41,222 nucleotides of DNA from an uncultured Collinsella sp. (GCA_900752015.1 CAADTZ010000107.1:1-41222), one strand, 5' to 3'. Positions 1 to 8,356 are shown, counted from the first letter of the stretch. Program-made: numbers and translations. Notes: generated by a model from the sequence alone, not told the origin.

Positions 1-724
1 CACGCAGGTCGGAGCTGGTAGCGGGCAGCAGGGCCGTGCCGGGGAGCATAAGGCCCAGGGCCTCGGCGGTAACCTGCATGGTCGACGCGGTGCCCATAAA
101 CGAGCAGGCGCCGCAGCTGGGGCATGCGTTGTGCTTGGCAAACTCAAGCTCCTCGCGGGAGATCTCGCCGCGCTCGTAGCGGGCAGAGATGGCGCCGAGC
201 TGCTCCAGGGTCAGCAGGTCGGGGCCTGCATCCATGACACCGCCGGTAACGACGATGGAGGGGATGTTGATGCGGCCCATGGCCATGAGGTTCGCAGGCA
301 GGCCCTTATCGCAGCTGGCGACAAAGACGCCGGCGTCGAACGGGGTGGCCTTGGCATGGATCTCGATCATGTTGGCGATCATGTCGCGGCTGGGCAGCGA
401 GTAGTTAATGCCGTCGTGGCCCTGGGCCTCGCCGTCGCAGATATCGGTGCAGAAGTAACGGGCACCGTGACCGCCAGCCTCGGCAACGCCAGCACGGACC
501 TCCTCGACCAGCTCAAACAGGCCGGCAGAACCCGGGTGCGAGTCGCCGAACGTCGACTCGATAATGACCTGCGGCTTGTCCAGATCCTCGATGGACCAGC
601 CAGAGCCCAGACGCAGCGGGTCCATCTCGGGGCTGATGGTGCGAAACTTGCCGGAACGCGGCTGCAGCTTGGCAACCAGGTCGGCTGCCTCCTGCTGAAT
701 CTGTGCCTTGGTCTTCTCGTCCAT
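1..724 (-). CDS. IlvD/Edd-family dehydratase, C-terminus cut by window edge
   Basis: The 241 visible N-terminal codons belong to the IlvD/Edd family of Fe-S dehydratases, which remove water from dihydroxy-acids or aldonic acids. The sequence shows CDGEAQGHDGINYSLPSR, then ASCDKGLPAN, then ACPSCGACSFMGTAST, the cysteine-containing signatures of the family. The ATG at 724 follows an AGGAGAG ribosome site. The gene lies 108 nt downstream of the GntP-type permease on the same strand, so the two are probably co-transcribed. That pairing, and the nearby uronate genes, make a sugar-acid dehydratase (gluconate, galactonate or similar) more likely than the branched-chain amino acid enzyme, but the substrate cannot be read from this fragment. 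The product must continue to the left of position 1. Confidence 0.85.
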   Translation of the reverse strand, partial: MDEKTKAQIQQEAADLVAKLQPRSGKFRTISPEMDPLRLGSGWSIEDLDKPQVIIESTFGDSHPGSAGLFELVEEVRAGVAEAGGHGARYFCTDICDGEAQGHDGINYSLPSRDMIANMIEIHAKATPFDAGVFVASCDKGLPANLMAMGRINIPSIVVTGGVMDAGPDLLTLEQLGAISARYERGEISREELEFAKHNACPSCGACSFMGTASTMQVTAEALGLMLPGTALLPATSSDLR

Positions 725-832
725 GATGCTCTCCTCTTTTGATTTGAACGGTTGTACCAATCGTTGGTTAATGAATCAGGTGTAAATGGGTACCGAGCGA
801 TGCACTCGGTGAAAGATGCTTAGCTACGCGAA

Positions 833-2194
833 CTAGGCGAAGAACGAAATCACCAGGGCGCAGGCAAGACCCGAAAGGCCGATGAGCGTCTCCATAACGG
901 TCCAGGACTTGAGGGTTGTCTTCTCATCAATCTCCAGGAACGAGGAGCACATCCAAAAACCGGCATCGTTGACGTGCGAGAGGGCCGTGGCACCGCCGCA
1001 GATAGCAAGACAGATAGCGGCACGCATGAGCACCGAAGCACCGGCAACCGCGGGCATGGCGGCCATAATGCCCGATGCCATAGTCATAGCGACGATGGAG
1101 CTGCCGACAGAGGCACGCACCATGACGGCAATCAAAAAGGCAACGACCACCAAAGGCAGCGGTGAAGCCTCGAGCATGGGCCCAATAACCTGGCCCAAGC
1201 CGCAGTCCTGCAGCATCCAGCGAATGACGCCGCCGCAAGCGATAACCAGCAAGATCATGCCGACGGGCTTAAGAGAGCGGTCGAGCAAGGCCTTGAGCTC
1301 GGCGCCGGAGTAGCCGCGGCGCGCGCCCAGCAGATACATCGCGACGAGCGTGGCGAGCGTCAAAGCGACGAACGGCTTGCCCAGGAAGGCGAGAATCGAG
1401 GCGAGCTCGGCGAGCATGGGGATATAAGAGGACAGCGTGCCCAGCAAAATCAGACAAAGCGGCGTGAGCACGATGGCAAGCACCATGCCAAAGGAGGGAA
1501 GCTCCTTTTCGTCGCTCGCGCCCTCGGCAGAGGTAAAGTGCTCCGGAACATCGGTAAAGATGCGACCGCCCACGTTGCGGCCCCAGATGACGCCGGCGAT
1601 CGCCATGGCGATGAAGGCGGTAGGGATACCGACGAGAATCATGGTGCCCAGGTCGACACCGAGCGTGCCGGCGACCAAAACCGAACCGGCCGAAGGCGGC
1701 ACAAACGCATAGCCGGCGGCAAGTCCCGCGAGCAGCGCGATGCCGTAGTAGAGCGTCGACTTTTTGGTCTGCGATGCCACGCTAAACGCAAGCGGAATCA
1801 AAACGACCACGCCGGCCTCAAAGAACACCGTAGTACCGATGACCAGACCGGTAATGCCCAGTGCCCAGCTGGAGTGACCCTGCCCAAAGGTATCGATGAA
1901 GGTCTGGGCGATCTTCTTGGCGCCGCCGCTCTCTTCAAGAATCTGACCAAACATCGAGCCCAGGCCAATGAGCAGGGCGATGTTTTGCAGCGTGGTGCCC
2001 ACGCCCTTGGTGACGGTGTCTGCCACCATGTCGAGCGGCATGCCGGCGCCGATACCGATCACGAGCGCCGAGACCATCATCGAAAGCACGGGATGCAGCT
2101 TGAACTTGATGATGAGCGCAAGCAGCAGCGCGATGCCCACGATGGCGGCGATGACCAGCCTGGTGGGATCAGCCATAAACGTTGGGTCTGACAT
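833..2194 (-). CDS. GntP-family gluconate/sugar-acid:H+ symporter
   Basis: A 453-residue, very hydrophobic protein with many membrane segments across its length, matching GntP family size (about 440-450). These permeases import gluconate, ketogluconates, glycerate or similar acids with protons. The ATG at 2194 is preceded by GGAGGAAAG. It is followed by the IlvD/Edd-like dehydratase, giving an import-then-dehydrate unit, and is divergent from a GntR/FCD regulator across a 234-bp region with several CATCAGACC/GGTCTGATG half-sites, so that regulator probably controls it. The substrate is uncertain; context favours an aldonate or a uronate-derived acid. The family assignment is firm. Confidence 0.9.
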   Translation of the reverse strand: MSDPTFMADPTRLVIAAIVGIALLLALIIKFKLHPVLSMMVSALVIGIGAGMPLDMVADTVTKGVGTTLQNIALLIGLGSMFGQILEESGGAKKIAQTFIDTFGQGHSSWALGITGLVIGTTVFFEAGVVVLIPLAFSVASQTKKSTLYYGIALLAGLAAGYAFVPPSAGSVLVAGTLGVDLGTMILVGIPTAFIAMAIAGVIWGRNVGGRIFTDVPEHFTSAEGASDEKELPSFGMVLAIVLTPLCLILLGTLSSYIPMLAELASILAFLGKPFVALTLATLVAMYLLGARRGYSGAELKALLDRSLKPVGMILLVIACGGVIRWMLQDCGLGQVIGPMLEASPLPLVVVAFLIAVMVRASVGSSIVAMTMASGIMAAMPAVAGASVLMRAAICLAICGGATALSHVNDAGFWMCSSFLEIDEKTTLKSWTVMETLIGLSGLACALVISFFA

Positions 2195-2428
2195 CTTTCC
2201 TCCAATTCATCAGACCTTTTGAATTCGTCTTAGACTATAGCGTGTTTTCAATAGGTCTGATGTTTAAAAGGGAAACTTTTTTCAAAATACATCTGATGTA
2301 TTTCCTGAACGATCTGTTTTTGACGGTAAACGGCTACTTACAGCTCTCCATTGTCGGAGCGAACCACCGCGGCTTCTGTTAAATGAGCTAGAATAGCTCT
2401 GATGAATTCTTTTGATATGAGGTGAAGC
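2195..2428. promoter_or_regulatory. Divergent gntP/gntR control region with palindromic boxes
   Basis: A perfect 19-bp palindrome, AAATACATC-T-GATGTATTT, occupies 2285-2303. An inverted pair CATCAGACC (2208-2216) and GGTCTGATG (2254-2262) flanks the presumed gntP promoter, and a further TCTGATG lies at 2398-2404 just before the regulator gene. A repeated (A/G)(T/G)CTGATG half-site is therefore seen four times. GntR/FCD proteins normally bind short palindromes of this kind, so these are the best candidate operators for the adjacent regulator. No site in this stretch resembles the AGGTGAACGTTCACCT operator of the uronate genes. Confidence 0.6.
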
Positions 2429-3121
2429 GTGGCACGAGCCGATTCGGGACTCCCCGAGCAGATTTCGGAGAAAATTATTCAACTGATCCTGGATGAGCAT
2501 CTTGAGCAAGGCGACCGCCTGCCCAAGGAGGCTGTGCTCGTCGAGCGCCTGGGTGCTGGCAGGAGCACCGTACGCGAGGCTATGAAGCTGCTGCAGTCAC
2601 GCAACATCGTGCGCATTAAGCAGGGCTCGGGCACCTATGTGGCGTCAAACCCCGGCGTTGCCGACGACCCGCTGGGCTTTACCTTTATCGACGACAAGCA
2701 GCGTCTGGCGCGCGACCTACTCGAAGTTCGCTTTCTGATCGAGCCGCAGATGGCCAGCATGGCCGCAGAGCACGCGACCGACGATCAAATCATCTGCATC
2801 AAAGAGCTCTGCGACGAATCCGAGCGCCTGGCCGAGGCCGGTGAGGATTACTCCGCCGCCGACACCGCGTTCCACAATGCCATTGCCGAGAGCTCCGGAA
2901 ACCTCGTCGTTCCCCGCCTGATGGGCGTGCTCAAGGCATCTGTCCCCCTGTTTATTGACGTGACCGGCAAAAAGCTGGTTGAGGAAACCATCCGCACCCA
3001 CCGCGGCGTGGCCGACGCCATCGCCGCGCGCAATCCCACCGCAGCGCACGACGCGATGTACCTGCATCTGGTGTACAACCGCAACATGATCGCAGAGGGA
3101 GCGCAGGAACAGAGCAAATAG
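2429..3121 (+). CDS. GntR-family (FadR/FCD subfamily) transcriptional regulator
   Basis: A 230-residue regulator with an N-terminal winged helix (about residues 10-72; the segments RLPKEAVLVERLGAGRSTVR and IKQGSGTYV are typical GntR sequences) and a C-terminal all-helical FCD ligand-binding domain (about 95-220). It starts with GTG at 2429 after GAGGTG. FadR-like members sense organic acids or sugar acids and usually repress a neighbouring catabolic operon. Here it is divergent from the GntP permease and dehydratase, so local control by a sugar acid is the simplest reading. It ends 160 nt before the SDR gene, which has its own control region with a LacI-type operator. Confidence 0.9.
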   Translation: MARADSGLPEQISEKIIQLILDEHLEQGDRLPKEAVLVERLGAGRSTVREAMKLLQSRNIVRIKQGSGTYVASNPGVADDPLGFTFIDDKQRLARDLLEVRFLIEPQMASMAAEHATDDQIICIKELCDESERLAEAGEDYSAADTAFHNAIAESSGNLVVPRLMGVLKASVPLFIDVTGKKLVEETIRTHRGVADAIAARNPTAAHDAMYLHLVYNRNMIAEGAQEQSK

Positions 3122-3162
3122 ACATCCGCACGGCAAGGGCGAGACTACCGTTCGCCTTTTAA

Positions 3163-3178
3163 AAGTGAACGTTCACCT
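3163..3178 (+). promoter_or_regulatory. LacI-type operator upstream of the SDR gene
   Basis: AAGTGAACGTTCACCT is a CpG-centred palindrome with a perfect 12-bp core GTGAACGTTCAC at 3165-3176. The same motif precedes GH105, the transporter and uxaC. It lies 103 nt before the SDR start codon. An AACGG half-element (CCGTT on plus, 3148-3152) sits just upstream, as at the other promoters, but its second half is degenerate. Confidence 0.75.
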
Positions 3179-3247
3179 GATTTTAGGAGAATCTGATTTT
3201 TAAATCCTCCTCTTCTCCTATACTGACCTTGTATGAAAAGCAAGACT

Positions 3248-3267
3248 TATATAGATGAACGTTTCTT
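3248..3267 (+). promoter_or_regulatory. SDR gene -10 box and weak proximal operator
   Basis: TATATA at 3248-3253 is a plausible -10 box, followed at once by GATGAACGTTTCTT (3254-3267), a degenerate copy of the LacI-type operator whose centre lies about 10 bp downstream of the -10. The same placement is seen at the GH105, transporter and uxaC promoters. No convincing -35 box was found. Confidence 0.45.
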
Positions 3268-3281
3268 TTGAAAGGATCGCT

Positions 3282-4091
3282 ATGTCTGATCTTATGGACA
3301 GCTTCCGTCTGGACGGCAAGGTCGCACTGGTAACCGGCGCCACCTATGGCATTGGCATGGCTATCGCCGAGGCGCTCGGAGAGGCTGGCGCCAAGATCGC
3401 CTTTAACGCACGTCACGCCGACAAGGTAGCCGAGGCCGAGAAGCACTACCGCGAGCTGGGCTTTGAGGCTCATGGTTACGTGGCAGACGTCACCGACGAG
3501 GCCGTCGTTGCCGAGCTCATCGCCAAGATCGAGGCCGACTTTGGCACCACGCCCGACATCCTGGTCAACAACGCCGGCGTTATCCAGCGCACCCCGATGC
3601 TCGACATGAGCGCCGAGGACTTCCGCCGCGTCGTCGATATTGACCTCAACGCACCGTTTATCGTGTCCAAGGCCTGCCTGCCCGGCATGATCGCCAAGGG
3701 CCACGGCAAGATCATCAACATCTGCTCGATGATGAGCGAGCTAGGTCGCGAGACCATCGCCGGCTATGCCGCCGCCAAGGGCGGACTCAAGATGCTCACC
3801 AAGAACATCTGCTCGGAGTTTGGCGAGGCCAATATCCAGTGCAACGGCATTGGGCCCGGCTACATCGCCACGCCGCAAACCGCACCCCTGCGCGAGACGC
3901 AGCCCGACGGCAGCCGCCACCCGTTTGACCAGTTCATCATTGCCAAGACGCCGGCCGCCCGTTGGGGCACGCCCGAGGATCTGAAGGGCCCCGCCGTGTT
4001 CTTGGCTTCCGATGCATCGAACTTCGTCAACGGCCACATCCTCTACGTCGACGGCGGCATCCTCGCATACATTGGAAAGCAGCCTCAATAA
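3282..4091 (+). CDS. kduD: SDR-family 2-dehydro-3-deoxy-D-gluconate 5-dehydrogenase (KduD/DhuD type)
   Basis: A 269-residue short-chain dehydrogenase. It shows the NAD(P)-binding TGATYGIG (residues 18-25), NNAG, a catalytic Ser (NICSMMS) and YAAAK, the family tetrad. KduD/DhuD enzymes interconvert 3-deoxy-D-glycero-2,5-hexodiulosonate and 2-keto-3-deoxygluconate (KDG) in breakdown of unsaturated uronates from pectin or glycosaminoglycans. The start at 3282 is chosen because AAAGGA lies 5 nt upstream; an ATG 27 nt earlier lacks a site. The next gene is an RpiB-like isomerase 140 nt on, which together with this SDR matches the DhuI/DhuD pair. A LacI-type operator precedes it, joining it to the pectin/uronate set. 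Related gluconate 5-dehydrogenases are an alternative. Confidence 0.8.
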   Translation: MSDLMDSFRLDGKVALVTGATYGIGMAIAEALGEAGAKIAFNARHADKVAEAEKHYRELGFEAHGYVADVTDEAVVAELIAKIEADFGTTPDILVNNAGVIQRTPMLDMSAEDFRRVVDIDLNAPFIVSKACLPGMIAKGHGKIINICSMMSELGRETIAGYAAAKGGLKMLTKNICSEFGEANIQCNGIGPGYIATPQTAPLRETQPDGSRHPFDQFIIAKTPAARWGTPEDLKGPAVFLASDASNFVNGHILYVDGGILAYIGKQPQ

Positions 4092-4094
4092 GCG

Positions 4095-4206
4095 TCACCG
4101 CAACTGCCCACATCAGGTTTCATCCACTCGTTTTTCATGTGAGTTGCGGTGAGATAAGGATTGGTTTTGGCTTCTATCAGGCAAAACAGTCCGTATTTCA
4201 CCGCAA
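4095..4206. repeat. Palindromic intergenic repeat, family A, copy 1
   Basis: Arms TCACCGCAACT (4095-4105) and AGTTGCGGTGA (4142-4152) are exact inverses. The 29 bases at 4178-4206 (from CAGGCAAAACAG to TTTCACCGCAA) pair imperfectly with 4142-4171. Those 29 bases are identical to 7093-7121, so this is a dispersed repeat. It lies between the SDR and the RpiB-like gene and ends 25 nt before the latter's start codon, so it is probably part of their transcript. Confidence 0.8.
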
Positions 4207-4231
4207 GTTAGAAGTAGAAAGGTAATTCGCA

Positions 4232-4873
4232 ATGAAGATCGCTCTGATCAATGAGAACTCTCAGAACTCCAAGAACCCTATGATCGAGGCTGCCCTTAAG
4301 AAGGTTGTCGAGCCCATGGGGCACACCGTCTTTAACTATGGCATGTATGCCGACGCCGATTCCAAGCCCCTCACCTACGTGCAGAACGGCATCCTTGCCG
4401 CCGTGCTGCTGAACTCCGGCGCTGCCGACTACGTCGTGACCGGCTGCGGCACCGGCGAGGGCGCCATGCTCGCCTGTAACTCCTTCCCCGGCGTGCTGTG
4501 CGGCCACGTTGCCGACCCGCTCGACGCCTACACCTTTGCCCAGGTCAACGATGGCAACGCCGTTGCCATGCCCTTCGCCCTCAAGAACGGCTGGGGCCAG
4601 GAGCTCAATCTTGAGTACACCTTCGAGAAGCTCTTTGGCTTTGGTTCGGGCAACGGCTATCCTGCCGAGCGCGTTGAGCCCGAGCAGCGCAACAAGAAGA
4701 TCCTCGACGGCGTGCGCGCTGTGACCATGCGTCCGCTCGTCGACGTCCTGGGCGAGATCGATCAGGACCTGGTGAAGGGCGCACTTGCCGGCGAGCACTT
4801 CCAGGAGTACTTCTTTGCCAACGCCACCGACGAGGCCATCATCGCCAAGGTCAAGGAGCTCCTGGGGCTCTAA
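4232..4873 (+). CDS. RpiB/LacA/LacB-family isomerase, probable DHU isomerase (DhuI-like)
   Basis: A 213-residue member of the RpiB/LacA/LacB sugar isomerase family; TGCGTGEGAMLACN is its phosphate-loop/active-site region. Pentose-phosphate RpiB proteins are shorter (about 150 residues), so this is an extended form. Known DhuI enzymes from glycosaminoglycan-degrading streptococci belong to this family, act on unphosphorylated 4-deoxy-L-threo-5-hexoseulose uronate, and are encoded beside the SDR DhuD. The same adjacency is seen here, and no classic cupin-type KduI is present. The start has a usable upstream site (AGAAAGG). The gene ends before a strong terminator. The exact substrate is inferred from context. 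Confidence 0.75.
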   Translation: MKIALINENSQNSKNPMIEAALKKVVEPMGHTVFNYGMYADADSKPLTYVQNGILAAVLLNSGAADYVVTGCGTGEGAMLACNSFPGVLCGHVADPLDAYTFAQVNDGNAVAMPFALKNGWGQELNLEYTFEKLFGFGSGNGYPAERVEPEQRNKKILDGVRAVTMRPLVDVLGEIDQDLVKGALAGEHFQEYFFANATDEAIIAKVKELLGL

Positions 4874-4898
4874 TCGCACGACTCATTGCAGCTAACGC

Positions 4899-4939
4899 AA
4901 GCGGCGGTCGTCCCACGTACGGGACGACCGCCGCTTTTT
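4899..4939 (+). terminator. Rho-independent terminator after the RpiB-like gene
   Basis: A perfect 16-bp stem (4899-4914 with 4921-4936) closes a 6-nt loop and is followed by a T run on the plus strand. It sits 26 nt after the stop codon. It also separates the convergent flavoenzyme gene ending at 4992, although its reverse-strand T tract is weak. Confidence 0.9.
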
Positions 4940-4991
4940 GCTATCTACCGACTGACGCCGCGGGGACAGGCCCCATGCACCAAGGGGTTGA

Positions 4992-6941
4992 CTAGAGCTC
5001 GCAGGCAATCTTGCAGCCGTCGCCGATGGCGTCGCGGATGTTGCCGCACTTGTTGGCATCGCCCAACACGTGGGTGGTAACGCCGGCTGCAGCAAGGTCG
5101 TCGGCCAACTTGGTATTGGGACGATAGCCCATGGCAAGTACCAGCGTATCGGCATCGGCGATGGTGTGGATCTCGCCGTCCTTTTCGTAGCTGATGGCAT
5201 CCTCGGTAATCTCGGTCACCTTGGCCTCGGTCAGCACGTGAACGCCCTTGGAGAGCATGCGCGTGATGAGCACCGCGCGACCGGCGCCGCCCTCGTTGGC
5301 GGCGAGCGTCTTGGTCATCTCGATGACGGTGACGTCGCGGTTGGCCGGCGACAGATCGTTGACCAACGGGGCCAGGTAGTCGGCCGTCTCGCAACCGACG
5401 GTGCCGCCGCCCACGATGACAATCTTCTTGCCCGGGAAAGCCTTGCCGCCCAGCAGGTCGTCAGCCGTCATAACCTGCTTAAAGCCCTGCATGAAGGCCG
5501 GGGCGATGGGCTCGGCGCCATAAGCCAGGACGACCTCGTAGCCCGCGTAGTCACGCTGAATGTCCTCGGCAGTAAGCTCGGTGCCAAATACGCACTTCAC
5601 GCCGGCCTCGGCCAGGCGACGATACTGATACTTGATCACGCGGGTGAGTTCCTGCTTTGCCGGCGGAACGGCTGCGATACGCATCTCGCCGCCCGGTTCG
5701 TCCTGCTTGTCCACGAGCACCACGTTGTGGCCGCGCTTGGCGGCAATGAACGCCGCCTCCATGCCCGCAGGACCAGCGCCCACAACCAGTACGTTCTTGG
5801 CCTCGGCGGCAGGCTCGTAGCCAGCCTCGTCGCGCTCCACGTCCGGGTTGACGGTGCAGGAGATGCGCTTGCCAAACATAATGCCGTTCAAGCAGCGCAG
5901 GCAGCCGATGCAGGGACGGATATCATCGGCGTTGCCGGCAGCGGCCTTATTGCAGAACTCGGCATCGCATAGGTTGGCGCGGCCCATCATGCAGATGTCG
6001 GCAGCGCCGTCCTCGATCAGCTCCTCGGCGATCCAGGCCTCGTTAATGCGGCCGACCGTGGCAACGGGAATGTTCACGTGCTTCTTGATCTCGCGCGAGC
6101 AGGCGGCGTGCGAGGCCTGCTGCGTACCGGCGGCGGGAATCGCGGAGCCGCGCTTGATGGTGGTGCCGCCCGACACATGAATCATGTCGACGCCGGCCTT
6201 CTCCAGGCGACGTGAGACGTAAATCATGTCGTTGAGGGTCAGGCCGCCATCGGTGTACTCGTCGCCCGAGATGCGGACGTCGATGATAAAGTCCTTGCCG
6301 CAGCGCTCGCGAATCTCGGCGATGACCTCGAGCAAGAAGCGCATGCGGGCGTCGAGCGAGCCGCCGTACTCGTCGGTGCGCTTGTTGTAGAGCGGAGTCA
6401 AAAAACCACCGAGCATGCCGTGGGCGTGCGCCGCATGGACCTCGACGCCATCGACACCGGCCTTCTGCATACGCACGGCAGCGTCGCCAAACTGATGCGT
6501 GAGCTCGTGAATCTCGTCGACCGTGATAGGACGCGGTGCCTCACGGGCATAGGACGGTCCCACGAAGGACGGAGCGATCAGGCGCGGCGTGCCCGGAATG
6601 TTAAAGGCCATGTAGGCGGGGTGGAAGAGCTGCGGCATGATCTTGCAGCCATACTCGTGGACGGCCGCGGCGAGCTTTTCCCAGCCAGGGATAAACGTGT
6701 CGTCGTAGCAGCACATGTCACCCGGCAGATAGGTATAGGTAGGCTCGACCGTCACGACCTCGGTGATGATCAGGCCAACGCCGCCCTTGGCACGGGCACG
6801 GTAATGATCGACCAAGTCGTCGGTCACATAGCCATGATCGGCCAGGTTCGTGGACACCGGCGGCATAAAGACGCGGTTCTTGACCTCGGTCGTACCGACC
6901 TTGATCGGGCTAAAGAGCATTGGATAGGTAGAGGACTCCAT
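4992..6941 (-). CDS. 2-enoate-reductase-like NADH:flavin oxidoreductase (FMN, 4Fe-4S, FAD)
   Basis: A 649-residue enzyme with the layout of 2-enoate and 2,4-dienoyl-CoA reductases. An old-yellow-enzyme FMN barrel (residues 1-340, with EVHAAHAHGMLGGFL) is followed by a 4Fe-4S motif with cysteines near 344, 347, 350 and 362, and a C-terminal FAD/NAD(P)H domain with GAGPAG (388-393) and GGGTVG. Such enzymes reduce activated C=C bonds of enoates, cinnamates or bile-acid-type enones in anaerobes. The start follows AAAGGAACC. It is the last gene of the minus-strand pectin series, 197 nt after a GltD-like FAD protein that may donate electrons. Reduction of hydroxycinnamates esterified to pectin, or of unsaturated uronates, is a context-based guess. 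Confidence 0.85.
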   Translation of the reverse strand: MESSTYPMLFSPIKVGTTEVKNRVFMPPVSTNLADHGYVTDDLVDHYRARAKGGVGLIITEVVTVEPTYTYLPGDMCCYDDTFIPGWEKLAAAVHEYGCKIMPQLFHPAYMAFNIPGTPRLIAPSFVGPSYAREAPRPITVDEIHELTHQFGDAAVRMQKAGVDGVEVHAAHAHGMLGGFLTPLYNKRTDEYGGSLDARMRFLLEVIAEIRERCGKDFIIDVRISGDEYTDGGLTLNDMIYVSRRLEKAGVDMIHVSGGTTIKRGSAIPAAGTQQASHAACSREIKKHVNIPVATVGRINEAWIAEELIEDGAADICMMGRANLCDAEFCNKAAAGNADDIRPCIGCLRCLNGIMFGKRISCTVNPDVERDEAGYEPAAEAKNVLVVGAGPAGMEAAFIAAKRGHNVVLVDKQDEPGGEMRIAAVPPAKQELTRVIKYQYRRLAEAGVKCVFGTELTAEDIQRDYAGYEVVLAYGAEPIAPAFMQGFKQVMTADDLLGGKAFPGKKIVIVGGGTVGCETADYLAPLVNDLSPANRDVTVIEMTKTLAANEGGAGRAVLITRMLSKGVHVLTEAKVTEITEDAISYEKDGEIHTIADADTLVLAMGYRPNTKLADDLAAAGVTTHVLGDANKCGNIRDAIGDGCKIACEL

Positions 6942-7057
6942 ACAGGGTTCCTTTCATTTGAGCCGCTCGGCGGCAGTTGCTGACGTACCTATCGTATCAG
7001 CAACCGCACAGCACCCGACCGCACGCGCTCCCCCAGTCTCTGCTCAACCCCCAAAAA

Positions 7058-7122
7058 GTTGCGGTGAAATACGGAGCGGTCGAGGCTTTTGACAGGCAAA
7101 ACAGTCCGTATTTCACCGCAAC
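7058..7122. repeat. Palindromic intergenic repeat, family A, copy 2
   Basis: Two exact 18-nt inverse arms, GTTGCGGTGAAATACGGA (7058-7075) and its complement (7105-7122), enclose 29 nt. The 29 bases at 7093-7121 are identical to 4178-4206. It lies between the GltD-like gene and the 2-enoate-reductase-like gene, and could fold in their mRNA. Confidence 0.85.
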
Positions 7123-7138
7123 TGATGGGTGGGATGTG

Positions 7139-8356
7139 TTAGAGACCCAAATAGGCAGTCATGCCTTCGACGGCGAGCTTGGCGCCTGCCACGGCATGAA
7201 CCACGGTGAGCGGGCCGTTAACCACGTCACCGGCGGCAAAGACACCGGGCACGGTGGTCATGCCGTTCTCATCGACCGAAAGAAGGCCGCGATGGTCGGT
7301 CTCCAAGCCACCCGTCGTAAGCACAAGCTTGTCCTTGGGCACCTGCGAAGCCGCAATCACAACTGTGTCAGCAGACGCATGGTCGAGCTCTTCCTCGTAG
7401 CCCACCACATTGTTGTCCTCGTCAAAGATAGCCGTTTCGAACACCGGACCGTTATCGTCGATGGCGCAGATCGCCTTGCCGCACACAATCTCGGCACCGT
7501 CAAGCTCGGTCAGCTCCACCTCGTCATCGATGGCCGAGATATGGCGCGAGCGGGCATACACGGTGACCTTGCGAGCGCCCGAGCGCAGGGCTGTGCGGGC
7601 AACATCCATGGCAACATTGCCGGCACCGATGACCGCCACGTTCTGCCCGATTGCCACGCTCGCGGGATCGACCAGGTAATCGATGCCAAACAGCACGTTG
7701 CCGCGCGACTCGCCGGGAATACCCAACTTTCGAGCTCGCCAGGTACCGGTACCAACAAAGACCGCATCGTAGCCGTCGCGCAGCAGGTCATCGATGTGCA
7801 ACGCGCCGCCGATGGTGGTCGAAGGGCGCACGCGCACGCCGAGCGAGCACATCACGTGGCGGTACTTTTGCACGAGCGCACGGGGCAGGCGGAACTCGGG
7901 GATACCGTACTCCAGCACACCGCCGATCTCGGGGCGCTGTTCAAATACCGTGACGGCACAGCCCAGCTGGGCCATCTTAATGGCCACGGTAATACCGGCA
8001 GGACCGGAACCGACCACAGCAACCTGTTTGCCGCACGACGGCGCGGGCGTCCACTCCTTACGATCCAAATACGCTGTTGAGATATAGTTCTCGATGCTCG
8101 AGAAATGTACGGGTGTGCCCTTGCGGCCCTGGATGCACGCGCCCTCGCACTGGCCCGAATGGTTGCAAACCATGGAGCAGACCGCGCTCATGGGATTGTT
8201 CTGGAACAGCAGCTCGCCCGCTTCTTCTAGACGACGCTGTTTGAACAGGTCGATGACCTGCGGAATAGGCGTCTGAACCGGGCAGCCCTTAATCTGACAG
8301 AACGCCCTTTTACAACCTAGGCAACGATTCGCCTCTTCGACAATGTGGATAGCCAC
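7139..8356 (-). CDS. GltD-like NAD(P)-dependent Fe-S/FAD oxidoreductase
   Basis: A 405-residue protein of the glutamate synthase small subunit/NADPH-oxidoreductase type. The N-terminal region holds two cysteine clusters for 4Fe-4S centres (C12, C15, C20, C25 and C60, C64, C70, C74). FAD binding follows at GSGPAG (116-121) and NAD(P)H binding at VIGAGNVAMDVA, and GVFAAGDV is near the C-terminus. A GTG start at 8356 is preferred because AAAAGGGGAG precedes it by 4 nt. No GltB large subunit is nearby, so ammonia assimilation is unlikely. It probably supplies electrons to a partner, the best candidate being the adjacent 2-enoate-reductase-like protein. It lies 104 nt after the TIM-barrel isomerase gene on the same strand. 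Confidence 0.8.
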   Translation of the reverse strand: MAIHIVEEANRCLGCKRAFCQIKGCPVQTPIPQVIDLFKQRRLEEAGELLFQNNPMSAVCSMVCNHSGQCEGACIQGRKGTPVHFSSIENYISTAYLDRKEWTPAPSCGKQVAVVGSGPAGITVAIKMAQLGCAVTVFEQRPEIGGVLEYGIPEFRLPRALVQKYRHVMCSLGVRVRPSTTIGGALHIDDLLRDGYDAVFVGTGTWRARKLGIPGESRGNVLFGIDYLVDPASVAIGQNVAVIGAGNVAMDVARTALRSGARKVTVYARSRHISAIDDEVELTELDGAEIVCGKAICAIDDNGPVFETAIFDEDNNVVGYEEELDHASADTVVIAASQVPKDKLVLTTGGLETDHRGLLSVDENGMTTVPGVFAAGDVVNGPLTVVHAVAGAKLAVEGMTAYLGL

